Of a stretch of DNA of 21,260 nt, positions 16,336-21,175 are shown piece by piece. Position 1 is the first letter of the stretch; each line of letters starts with the position of its first letter. The translations under genes and the position numbers were made by a program. The stretch comes from a virus. The DNA is taken from positions 1 through 21,260 of the IMG/VR virus record IMGVR_UViG_3300039018_000144. One strand, 5' to 3'. The notes beneath the pieces were generated by a model. It saw only the letters and a program-made list of their open reading frames with translations, was not told the origin of the DNA and did no database searches.

Positions 16336-16589
16336 TAAATCATTCCGTTGATGATGCCGTTGTTAAAACCAACGGGTGCCTTGACCGCGCCGCCTTCTTT
16401 CTTGAACGCGGGCTGCGTGGTGTTGGTGCCGGGCATTGGCACAGACACCTTGCCGGGGATCTCGCCAGCGCCTTGTGTCTGGTTGCCGCCGCCGCCAATA
16501 GCCGCGCCGGGCATCTTGGCCGCGTTGCCTGTCATGCCGCCGGCTGCGCGCATTTTGTTACGTGATTCTGGGTTTGAGTAGTCTTGCAT
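16335..16589 (-). CDS. Gly/Ala/Pro-rich small protein (84 aa)
   Basis: An 84-residue low-complexity protein (MQDYSNPESRNKMRAAGGMTG, then GAAIGGGGNQTQGAGEIPG) ending in GFNNGIINGMI. ATG 16589 is preceded by AAGGAG. The C-terminus resembles the GIIRGAMK mini ORF that follows. No family recognised. It belongs to the four-ORF cluster before terminase. Composition argues for a flexible peptide without enzyme activity. Confidence 0.7.
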   Translation of the reverse strand: MQDYSNPESRNKMRAAGGMTGNAAKMPGAAIGGGGNQTQGAGEIPGKVSVPMPGTNTTQPAFKKEGGAVKAPVGFNNGIINGMI

Positions 16590-16605
16590 GTGTAGCTCCT
16601 TGAGA

Positions 16606-16848
16606 TTAGGCCATCAGGCCCGGTTGGGGTTTGCGGCTGGCCGCCTCTTCATTCCACATCTGGCCGTACTCCTCGGGGCCTTCCATGGTTTGTTCTTGTG
16701 GGCTCTCGCCGGCTTCTTCAGCCAGCATATTGTCCACGTATTCACGGCACTCGGCGATGCTTTCGCACATGTAAGGCTCACCGCCTTCGCTGCTTGAAAC
16801 CATGACCGTGCCGTCATCAGCCATTTCGATCGTAATTGTCTTGGCCAT
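16606..16848 (-). CDS. Acidic small protein, first gene of the late operon (80 aa)
   Basis: An 80-residue acidic protein: MAKTITIEMADDGTVMVSSS, then EPYMCESIAECREYVDNMLA and an acidic, Gln-rich tail. The first half reads as a short beta hairpin followed by a helix. A GGAG site lies 6 nt before ATG 16848. It is the first minus-strand gene after the divergent control region and lies just beyond a terminator. Unknown function. Confidence 0.75.
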   Translation of the reverse strand: MAKTITIEMADDGTVMVSSSEGGEPYMCESIAECREYVDNMLAEEAGESPQEQTMEGPEEYGQMWNEEAASRKPQPGLMA

Positions 16849-16865
16849 GAGGGCTCCAAATGTGC

Positions 16866-16895
16866 AAAAAGCCGCATGAATTGACGGCTTTTTTT
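16866..16895 (-). terminator. Bidirectional-looking terminator in the late leader
   Basis: Arms AAAAAGCCG (16866-16874) and CGGCTTTTT (16885-16893) enclose a 10-nt loop, with U runs available on both strands (five on minus, seven on plus). On the minus strand it lies about 35-60 nt downstream of the late promoter and 18 nt upstream of the first gene, so it could stop short late transcripts. On the plus strand it would stop antisense transcription from the late genes. Confidence 0.75.
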
Positions 16896-16937
16896 AGGGG
16901 TTTGTTTGCCTTTGAGCGGGCACACCTGCGCACGCAG

Positions 16938-16966
16938 AGAATATACCAACCAGATTTTCGGGTCAA
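16938..16966 (-). promoter_or_regulatory. Candidate late promoter (minus strand)
   Basis: TTGACC at 16966-16961, a 17-nt gap and TATTCT at 16943-16938 (part of TATATTCT) fit a sigma70 promoter reading leftwards into the virion genes. No other good promoter lies between it and the first gene. Confidence 0.6.
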
Positions 16967-16977
16967 GTGGGAAAACT

Positions 16978-17037
16978 CAACTATTTTTAGTTGCATAAAA
17001 ACAACGCTTTTAAATTATTTTAGTTGTATTTGCGCAA
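16978..17037. promoter_or_regulatory. AT-rich block with CAAC/GTTG repeats between the divergent promoters
   Basis: It contains the perfect inverted repeat CAACTA-TTTT-TAGTTG (16978-16993). There are two direct copies of TTTTAGTTGYAT (16985-16996 and 17018-17029) whose starts are 33 bp apart, roughly three helical turns. A TTGCGCAA palindrome lies at 17030-17037. Such an arrangement suits a DNA-binding regulator, but none is identified here. Confidence 0.45.
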
Positions 17038-17052
17038 CAGCAAAGAAATACG

Positions 17053-17080
17053 TTGACAGTGACTGTCACTGTGTTAAAGT
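17053..17080 (+). promoter_or_regulatory. Early promoter with overlapping operator palindrome
   Basis: TTGACA (17053-17058), a 16-nt gap and TAAAGT (17075-17080) form a plus-strand promoter with a perfect -35. The gap contains ACAGTGAC-T-GTCACTGT (17056-17072, 8-bp arms) and a nested TGACAG-TGA-CTGTCA (17054-17068), so a repressor bound here would cover the promoter. It drives the plus-strand genes from 17336. Confidence 0.65.
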
Positions 17081-17086
17081 TCAGTT

Positions 17087-17335
17087 GTCGGTTGATTGTT
17101 CTTTGTTTGCTTCCCCACCCAACCGACTAGGGGATACGTTCCAGACGACCGAGAGATGTTCTGGTTAGACAGAGTCCACGAGGGCAAGAGTCTTGAGGCG
17201 GTGAGCTAAACCGGTACGTAAAGGTCCTTAATCGGGCACGTTGGTAATCCCCCGCCCACAACTGATGCCAAGCGTGCTTGGCATTGGCGGCGTATTCAGG
17301 CGGCCGTGACAGCTTGATATTTTTTGGAGATCGAT
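17087..17335 (+). other. Long structured early leader (about 250 nt, no gene)
   Basis: No convincing ORF lies between the early promoter and the first gene. Several hairpins can form: TCCCC/GGGGA (17112-17134), CCAGA/TCTGG (17141-17164), CAAG-AGT-CTTG (17185-17195) inside a larger GGTTAG/CTAAACC helix (17163-17212), and a strong ATGCCAAG-CGTG-CTTGGCAT hairpin (17265-17284). The second hairpin and the larger helix share bases and exclude each other. It could be a processive antitermination RNA, a processing substrate or a control leader. Confidence 0.4.
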
Positions 17336-17530
17336 ATGCCAGTTGTTTTTCTGACAATTAAAAATGTTTACGGTGTTCCCAAGATTTACCCTGATTCAAG
17401 CAACAGCACTGCGCTGCGGCTTGCCAAATTGATTGGCACTAGGACCTTCAGCGCTCAACAAGTTGCTGACATCAAGGCCCTTGGCTTTGAAATTCAATAC
17501 AGCAACGCTTATGTTGCTGCTCAGGTTTAA
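17336..17530 (+). CDS. Small early protein (64 aa)
   Basis: The frame is open from a TTG at 17324, but ATG 17336 is preceded by TTTTTTGGAGAT at good distance, so it is chosen. The 64-residue product (MPVVFLTIKNVYGVPKIYPD...) contains FSAQQVADIKALGFEIQY and has no recognised domain. It is the first gene after the structured leader and is followed 12 nt later by the next ribosome-site-preceded gene. Confidence 0.75.
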   Translation: MPVVFLTIKNVYGVPKIYPDSSNSTALRLAKLIGTRTFSAQQVADIKALGFEIQYSNAYVAAQV

Positions 17531-17542
17531 CAGGAGATCACC

Positions 17543-17722
17543 ATGGACATCACTACTGCAATCCAAATCATCAACGACAGACGCGAAATCTACGGCATGA
17601 GCTTGCTCGACACCGTGATCGTGATGAGAGAGATGTTGGACAACGACGAGTTGGACAACAGAGAAGCCGTGGCTCTTCGCGTGTTTATGCGCGAAGGTCG
17701 TGCAATGTTTGCCCCCGCTTAA
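17543..17722 (+). CDS. Small early protein (59 aa)
   Basis: An intact 59-codon ORF with CAGGAGATCACC ahead of ATG 17543. The product (MDITTAIQIINDRREIYGMS..., ending REGRAMFAPA) is largely helical and acidic. Spacing to both neighbours is short (12 and 11 nt) and each has a clean ribosome site, which supports a real gene. No family recognised. Confidence 0.75.
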   Translation: MDITTAIQIINDRREIYGMSLLDTVIVMREMLDNDELDNREAVALRVFMREGRAMFAPA

Positions 17723-17733
17723 AGGAGATTGAT

Positions 17734-17943
17734 ATGAGATACCGCAACGAACCGATCGTTGTCCAGCTTGTTAAGTTGGACATGCCGCTGGTTGAGCTAG
17801 GTGGTAAACGCCTCGACACCCTGCGCGAAGACTTCTACGACAACGCGGTCAACCTGACCTGCAATGCTCGTCGGTTTATCCCAGTCTTTTCACCGTACGA
17901 CATCGCGCTCAGCGGTGGCGAACCTTATTCTGTTTGGAGTTAA
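17734..17943 (+). CDS. Small early protein (69 aa)
   Basis: A 69-residue product (MRYRNEPIVVQLVKLDMPLV...YSVWS), start ATG 17734 after AAAGGAGATTGAT. Mixed alpha/beta composition, no recognised domain. Its stop is followed after 2 nt by the start of a 31-codon gene whose ribosome site (GGAG) lies within its last codons. Confidence 0.75.
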   Translation: MRYRNEPIVVQLVKLDMPLVELGGKRLDTLREDFYDNAVNLTCNARRFIPVFSPYDIALSGGEPYSVWS

Positions 17944-17945
17944 TT

Positions 17946-18041
17946 ATGGAATCTTTGCAATCGCGTTATCAAATCTATGTGGCCTGTGCCGAGTCGCTCG
18001 GCTGGCCCATCAAATCTTTTGAAGAGTGGCTCAACTCTTAA
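17946..18041 (+). CDS. Micro-gene (31 aa)
   Basis: A 31-codon ORF (MESLQSRYQIYVACAESLGW then PIKSFEEWLNS) with GGAG 6 nt before the ATG, translationally coupled to the previous gene. The YQxYVxxAxxLGWxxKSFxEWLNS pattern is familiar from very short uncharacterised phage proteins. Its stop codon forms part of the closing helix of the first conserved RNA element. Confidence 0.7.
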   Translation: MESLQSRYQIYVACAESLGWPIKSFEEWLNS

Positions 18042-18110
18042 TCCCAGCGTGCTGCACCGTGACAGGGTGTAGTGCAGTGTGATTAACACTCCGATCCAGC
18101 CGGATGCTGG
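18038..18110 (+). promoter_or_regulatory. Conserved structured RNA element, copy A
   Basis: Closing helix TTAATC (18038-18043) with GATTAA (18081-18086), then CA/TG pairs and a GC/AG internal loop in the AGCGTG (18046-18051) and TGCAGTGTGAT (18073-18083) boxes. The hairpin CTGCACC/GGTGTAG (18052-18058, 18066-18072) follows. A competing hairpin AGTGT-GATTA-ACACT lies at 18076-18090, and a third hairpin CCAGC-CGGAT-GCTGG at 18096-18110. The ribosome site TTTGGAGAT and ATG 18130 follow. It starts at the stop of the 31-aa gene. Confidence 0.75.
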
Positions 18111-18129
18111 TGTGCCTTTGGAGATCATT

Positions 18130-18417
18130 ATGGCAAAAGCAATCATTCAGGCGATCACCGCCGACGACATCGATACCTTGGGTATCTTGCTGGCTGACAT
18201 CAGCCGGTTAACCGATGCTGCTGACGCGATCAAAGCGCGTTTAAAAGAAGGTGGTTTGGATAGCTACGACGGCGAGGTGTTTCGCGCTGTTGTGGTTAAG
18301 CAAGACCGCACCAGCTACGACCCACGCAAGGTCGAAGCGTTTCTTGGCGACTTTATTACTGAGGTCGAAAAGATTACCAAAGTGACCAGTGTCAAAGTCA
18401 CTGCTCGCAAAGCATAA
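18130..18417 (+). CDS. Small early protein after RNA element A (95 aa)
   Basis: The frame opens upstream (GTG 18079) but that part lies inside the RNA element; ATG 18130 after TTTGGAGATCATT is the sound start. The 95-residue product begins MAKAIIQAITADDIDTLGIL, has a helical middle (LADISRLTDAADAIKARLKE) and ends in a segment with YDGEVFRAVVVKQDR. That last pattern is reminiscent of small uncharacterised phage proteins. Function unknown. Confidence 0.78.
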   Translation: MAKAIIQAITADDIDTLGILLADISRLTDAADAIKARLKEGGLDSYDGEVFRAVVVKQDRTSYDPRKVEAFLGDFITEVEKITKVTSVKVTARKA

Positions 18418-18428
18418 GGGTGGCAGTC

Positions 18429-18623
18429 ATGGAATACAAAGTCGATGACTGCCCGGGCGACGACGATCGCCTGCCCTGCTGGTTCGTTTACAAATCAATT
18501 GCTGGTTCGAATATCTCGCCCATCATTGAAAGGTTTTACGGACCCGACGCTGAGTTTGACGCCCGTCTTTCCGCTGACTGGCTTAACAACGCACCCGTAG
18601 AAGTGGGGTGCGAGTTTGATTGA
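18429..18623 (+). CDS. Small acidic early protein (64 aa)
   Basis: An alternative GTG at 18420 exists in frame, but ATG 18429 is placed correctly behind AAGGGTGG. The 64-residue product (MEYKVDDCPGDDDRLPCWFV...) contains Cys8, Cys17 and an acidic patch; ends VEVGCEFD. It lies 11 nt after the previous stop and overlaps the ribosome site of the next gene. Not recognised. Confidence 0.7.
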   Translation: MEYKVDDCPGDDDRLPCWFVYKSIAGSNISPIIERFYGPDAEFDARLSADWLNNAPVEVGCEFD

Positions 18624-18633
18624 GGAGTGCATT

Positions 18634-18804
18634 ATGAGAGTTGTTTACAGGGCCCCTTCGGCCACCGTGTTCTACGAATTCGAATACGAAGAATTCGTTG
18701 TGAAGTTTTATCGCGAAGGCGTCTACCTTGCAGAGGCTGACTACTTCACCACAGATCGCGCAGAAGCGATCGAAACCGCATTGTCTTTTACTGAGGAGGT
18801 TTGA
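18634..18804 (+). CDS. Small early protein (56 aa)
   Basis: ATG 18634 is preceded by GAGGAG at 6 nt. A TTG at 18616 is less likely because it would lie before that site. The 56-residue product (MRVVYRAPSATVFYEFEYEE then FVVKFYREGVYLAEADYF) is a beta-rich aromatic peptide with a short C-terminal helix (RAEAIETALSF). Function unknown. Confidence 0.72.
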   Translation: MRVVYRAPSATVFYEFEYEEFVVKFYREGVYLAEADYFTTDRAEAIETALSFTEEV

Positions 18805-18805
18805 A

Positions 18806-18988
18806 ATGACACGCGCTGAGTTTTATGAAACCTACGGTTCAATGAGCTTTCCGTATTATCCAAAAGAGCTTCGGGCTGTAAGCCCTGTGACTGGTGCTTT
18901 CGAGACTTTCAAAATCGAAAGTGGTTTGGCCATGACCTTCCGACGCGTTCTGGAAGAAGAAGGCTACACAAGAGTGGAGGCAATATGA
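18806..18988 (+). CDS. Small early protein (60 aa)
   Basis: ATG 18806 follows a full GAGGAGGT site; the upstream in-frame extension from 18728 is antisense-like filler overlapping the previous gene and is not used. The 60-residue product (MTRAEFYETYGSMSFPYYPK..., VSPVTGAFETFKIESGL) has no recognised domain. Its stop overlaps the next start (ATGA). Confidence 0.74.
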   Translation: MTRAEFYETYGSMSFPYYPKELRAVSPVTGAFETFKIESGLAMTFRRVLEEEGYTRVEAI

Positions 18989-19173
18989 TCTTTCGCACAT
19001 ACCTTGTGACTGTGATGCCCAAGTTCATATCTTGGAATTGCAACCCGTACACGACGCCAGTCAGTGCTGCCAGCCGCAGTGCTGCAATCAAAATCGTTCG
19101 TCGCGAATACAACGAAAACTGTGGTTGGACCAACGGTCCTGCTACCTACACCGCTTGTCTCGAAAAAGTCTGA
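18985..19173 (+). CDS. Small early protein (62 aa)
   Basis: Starts at ATG 18985 in ATGA overlap with the previous gene, with GGAGG upstream. The 62-residue product (MIFRTYLVTVMPKFISWNCN..., AASRSAAIKIVRREYNENCG) contains three Cys and a basic helix. This resembles small phage proteins with a 'VxAxSRSxAIxxVRRxY' helix, but no function is assigned. The stop codon forms part of RNA element B. Confidence 0.74.
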   Translation: MIFRTYLVTVMPKFISWNCNPYTTPVSAASRSAAIKIVRREYNENCGWTNGPATYTACLEKV

Positions 19174-19234
19174 TCACAGCGTGCAGGGCATAGCGTGCCC
19201 TGTGCAGTGCGATCCGCACTCTGGCTTACGCCAG
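19171..19234 (+). promoter_or_regulatory. Conserved structured RNA element, copy B
   Basis: Closing helix GATC (19172-19175) with GATC (19211-19214), plus CA/TG pairs. Boxes AGCGTG (19178-19183) and TGCAGTGCGAT (19203-19213) enclose CAGGGCA-TAGCG-TGCCCTG, a perfect 7-bp hairpin (19184-19202). A competing hairpin AGTGCG-ATC-CGCACT lies at 19206-19220, and a third hairpin CTGGC-TTAC-GCCAG at 19221-19234. ATG 19265 of the DUF932 gene follows with AAAGGAAAT. Confidence 0.75.
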
Positions 19235-19264
19235 TATCTAAACCAACCTAAAGGAAATTTAATC

Positions 19265-20221
19265 ATGTCTCACGAACTCACCACTCACGCTGATGGCCGC
19301 GTCGAATTTGCATACCTCGCTTCGGACGGAACACCATGGCACGGTTTGGGTCAAGCACTCGAAGATGGCACTAGCCTCGATGCTTGGCGCGTAGCCGCTG
19401 GCATGGACTGGAAGATCAAGCGCGGTATCGTTCGCTACAACACTGACTTCGACGGCTCACAGTTAGAGTTGCCAGAACAGCACGTTCTGTTTCGCTCTGA
19501 CACAAAGGCGCCGCTCGGTGTTGTGTCCAATCGCTACCAAGTTGTTCAGCCCGGTGATGTTGTGGAATTCTTCCGCGACATTGCACGCGCTGGTGGCTTG
19601 GAGTTGTCTGCAGCAGGGACCATCTACGGTGGCAAGCGCTTCTGGGCAACAGCCAAGATTGGCGAAGCTGCTCCCACTTCGGTAGCAGATACGATCGGCG
19701 GCTACATCCTGATCAGCACAAGCGCTGACGGATCGTTGGCCACTGAGGTACGTCGTACCACCGTGCGCACTGTGTGCAAAAACACTTTGCAAATGGCAAT
19801 GGCTGACAAGGCTTCGGTCAAGGTTTCACACCGCTCTGTGTTTGATCCAGATTCAATCAAAGAATTCATGGGCTTAAACACTGCAGCTTGGGACGCCTTC
19901 CGTGCCAACGTGACACGCCTTGCCAACATCGAGTTGTTCGAAGAAGAGGCTGGCGAGATCACCGCCAACGTCTTTGGCAACGGCGAGAAAGTTCGCGAAG
20001 CTGCGGGCTTTAAGAAAGTCATGTCGTTGTTCAACGGCGCCGGCATGGGCGCTCAGATGGACGGCGTGATGGGTACACGTTGGGGCTTGCTCAACGCGTT
20101 CACAGAGTACGCTGACCACCACGTCCGTGCTCGCTCTGACGAGAACCGCTTCGTGGCTTCTCAGTGGGGCGCTGGCGCTGATCTCAAGCAGCGCGCTCTG
20201 TCTGCTTTGATGCCTGCTTGA
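19265..20221 (+). CDS. DUF932 family protein (318 aa)
   Basis: The true start is ATG 19265 behind AAAGGAAAT; the longer frame from 19064 runs through the RNA element and the previous gene. The 318-residue product carries the marks of the DUF932 (phage/plasmid-like) family: PWHGLG at 24-29, LGVVSNRYQVVQP at 84-96, RTVCKNTL at 168-175, and GTRWGLLNAFTEYADHH at 270-286. The family is widespread in phages and plasmids and its molecular function is not established. It is the largest plus-strand gene and is framed by RNA elements B and C, so its expression seems specially controlled. Confidence 0.9.
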   Translation: MSHELTTHADGRVEFAYLASDGTPWHGLGQALEDGTSLDAWRVAAGMDWKIKRGIVRYNTDFDGSQLELPEQHVLFRSDTKAPLGVVSNRYQVVQPGDVVEFFRDIARAGGLELSAAGTIYGGKRFWATAKIGEAAPTSVADTIGGYILISTSADGSLATEVRRTTVRTVCKNTLQMAMADKASVKVSHRSVFDPDSIKEFMGLNTAAWDAFRANVTRLANIELFEEEAGEITANVFGNGEKVREAAGFKKVMSLFNGAGMGAQMDGVMGTRWGLLNAFTEYADHHVRARSDENRFVASQWGAGADLKQRALSALMPA

Positions 20222-20292
20222 TCGTAGCGTGTAGGGCACCCGCTGGGTGCTCTATGCAGTGCGATCGCACAACCGATCTGACCGGATGTCAG
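20219..20292 (+). promoter_or_regulatory. Conserved structured RNA element, copy C
   Basis: Closing helix GATCGTA (20220-20226) with TGCGATC (20260-20266), the longest of the three. AGCGTG (20226-20231) and TGCAGTGCGAT (20255-20265) enclose a 10-bp hairpin TAGGGCACCC-GCT-GGGTGCTCTA. A competing hairpin GTGC-GATC-GCAC lies at 20259-20270, and a third hairpin CTGAC-CGGAT-GTCAG at 20278-20292. TTTTGGAGAT and ATG 20312 follow. Confidence 0.75.
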
Positions 20293-20311
20293 AACCTTTT
20301 GGAGATTGACC

Positions 20312-20644
20312 ATGGAAACACTTATTCGCCGTGAACGCTGGGGCAACAAAAGCTGGAGAGCTGAAACAAAAGAGACCTTCCCTTTGAACGGTCGCACTGC
20401 TCAGCTTGAGATCACCACATCAAAGAATTCTTCTGGTGACTTGGCCACCTACGCCAGCATTGGTTTTGTAAACCAGCCCGGCATTGTGACGACTGCCATC
20501 TTTGCTGACTACTTCAAGGTCCTTGAGATCGGCAAGAAGGTTCGCTGCACCGATAAGAACGTTGAAGCTCAACAGGCCCGCGCCGTTGCGCGTTGGGATG
20601 AGATCAAAGAAAAAGTTTTTGAATTTTACGGAGTGCCTGCATGA
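20312..20644 (+). CDS. Early protein after RNA element C (110 aa)
   Basis: ATG 20312 follows TTTTGGAGATTGACC; a TTG at 20306 lies too close to the site. The 110-residue product (METLIRRERWGNKSWRAETK..., LEITTSKNSSGDLATYASIG) looks beta-rich, then ends in a helix (AQQARAVARWDEIKEKVFEF). No family recognised. It overlaps the next start by 4 nt (ATGA). Confidence 0.76.
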   Translation: METLIRRERWGNKSWRAETKETFPLNGRTAQLEITTSKNSSGDLATYASIGFVNQPGIVTTAIFADYFKVLEIGKKVRCTDKNVEAQQARAVARWDEIKEKVFEFYGVPA

Positions 20645-20847
20645 ACTACAACAACTACCACGCCGTCTTTACCAACAAGGTAAAAGACTACGACTTCTAC
20701 ACCTGCCGCCGGGCTTTGCTCGATTGCCACGACACCCTGAAGATTTGGGGTGAAGACATCAACCCTGACTACGCAGTCAGGCTCTGGGCGGAGATCGACG
20801 CTTTGCGCGATCGCCAAATGAAATTGAAACAGAAGGAGCCAGCATGA
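20641..20847 (+). CDS. Small early protein (68 aa)
   Basis: Starts at ATG 20641 overlapping the previous stop; GGAGTGCC serves as the ribosome site. The 68-residue product (MNYNNYHAVFTNKVKDYDFY then CRRALLDCHDTLKIWGED) is helical with a basic end (RDRQMKLKQKEPA). Not recognised. Confidence 0.74.
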   Translation: MNYNNYHAVFTNKVKDYDFYTCRRALLDCHDTLKIWGEDINPDYAVRLWAEIDALRDRQMKLKQKEPA

Positions 20848-20924
20848 ACTACGCATTCGCAACCGTCTACGCCCTCGGGCTTGTCGTCCTCTTCATGGAC
20901 CTCATGGTATGGAGGCCGTTTTGA
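20844..20924 (+). CDS. Micro-gene, single membrane segment (26 aa)
   Basis: A 26-codon ORF overlapping the previous stop (ATGA), with AGAAGGAGCC before it. The product MNYAFATVYALGLVVLFMDL plus MVWRPF is one hydrophobic segment, long enough to span the inner membrane. Its last codons hold the GGAGG site for the next gene. Coupling on both sides supports it, but so short a frame could arise by chance. Confidence 0.55.
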   Translation: MNYAFATVYALGLVVLFMDLMVWRPF

Positions 20925-21100
20925 TTGACGACCTTATCAAGGCCCTTGAGGCCTTGCTAGCCATGCCAGAGTTTGACGGGTCCGCCGAGACTTCCCGGGC
21001 TCGGCAACGGATTAAGAACCGGGCTAAAAAACTTTTGAAAGAATACAAAGATGACCGCTTGGCGAAAATGCGACGCCTGCCAAAAGAACCGTCTGACTGA
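20921..21100 (+). CDS. Small basic early protein (59 aa), TTG start preferred
   Basis: An ATG at 20909 in frame lacks a ribosome site. A TTG at 20921 lies 5 nt after GGAGG and overlaps the previous stop (TTGA), so it is preferred. The product is helical: DDLIKALEALLAMPEFDG, then a highly basic end (RARQRIKNRAKKLLKEYKDD split over a helix). The charge could mean nucleic-acid binding. Function unknown. Confidence 0.65.
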   Translation: MIDDLIKALEALLAMPEFDGSAETSRARQRIKNRAKKLLKEYKDDRLAKMRRLPKEPSD

Positions 21101-21175
21101 GGGCGGATGTGAAATCTCAGGTCTCAAGTGGCTGTGCGCTGCTTGCTGGGCCAAATACATACATAGGAAATTCAA

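Noticed and set aside
16866-16895. Terminator for plus-strand genes
   Set aside because: No plus-strand gene lies to its left; a role in the late leader or against antisense transcription is more likely.
17196-17257. tRNA-like stretch (GGCGG...CCGCC with a GGTA-like D region)
   Set aside because: The end arms nearly pair, but no T stem with a normal loop and no convincing anticodon stem could be formed.
17265-17335. Possible fourth copy of the RNA element (contains AGCGTG)
   Set aside because: AGCGTG here is just part of the ATGCCAAG hairpin; the TGCAGTGYGAT box and closing helix are missing.
19064-19264. N-terminal extension of the DUF932 protein
   Set aside because: It overlaps the 62-aa gene and RNA element B and does not match the family start; ATG 19265 has the ribosome site.
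20261-20268. GCGATCGC palindrome (also near 20806), as in the cyanobacterial HIP1 repeat
   Set aside because: Only a few occurrences, explained by the hairpin and by coding sequence; not enough to suggest a cyanobacterial host.
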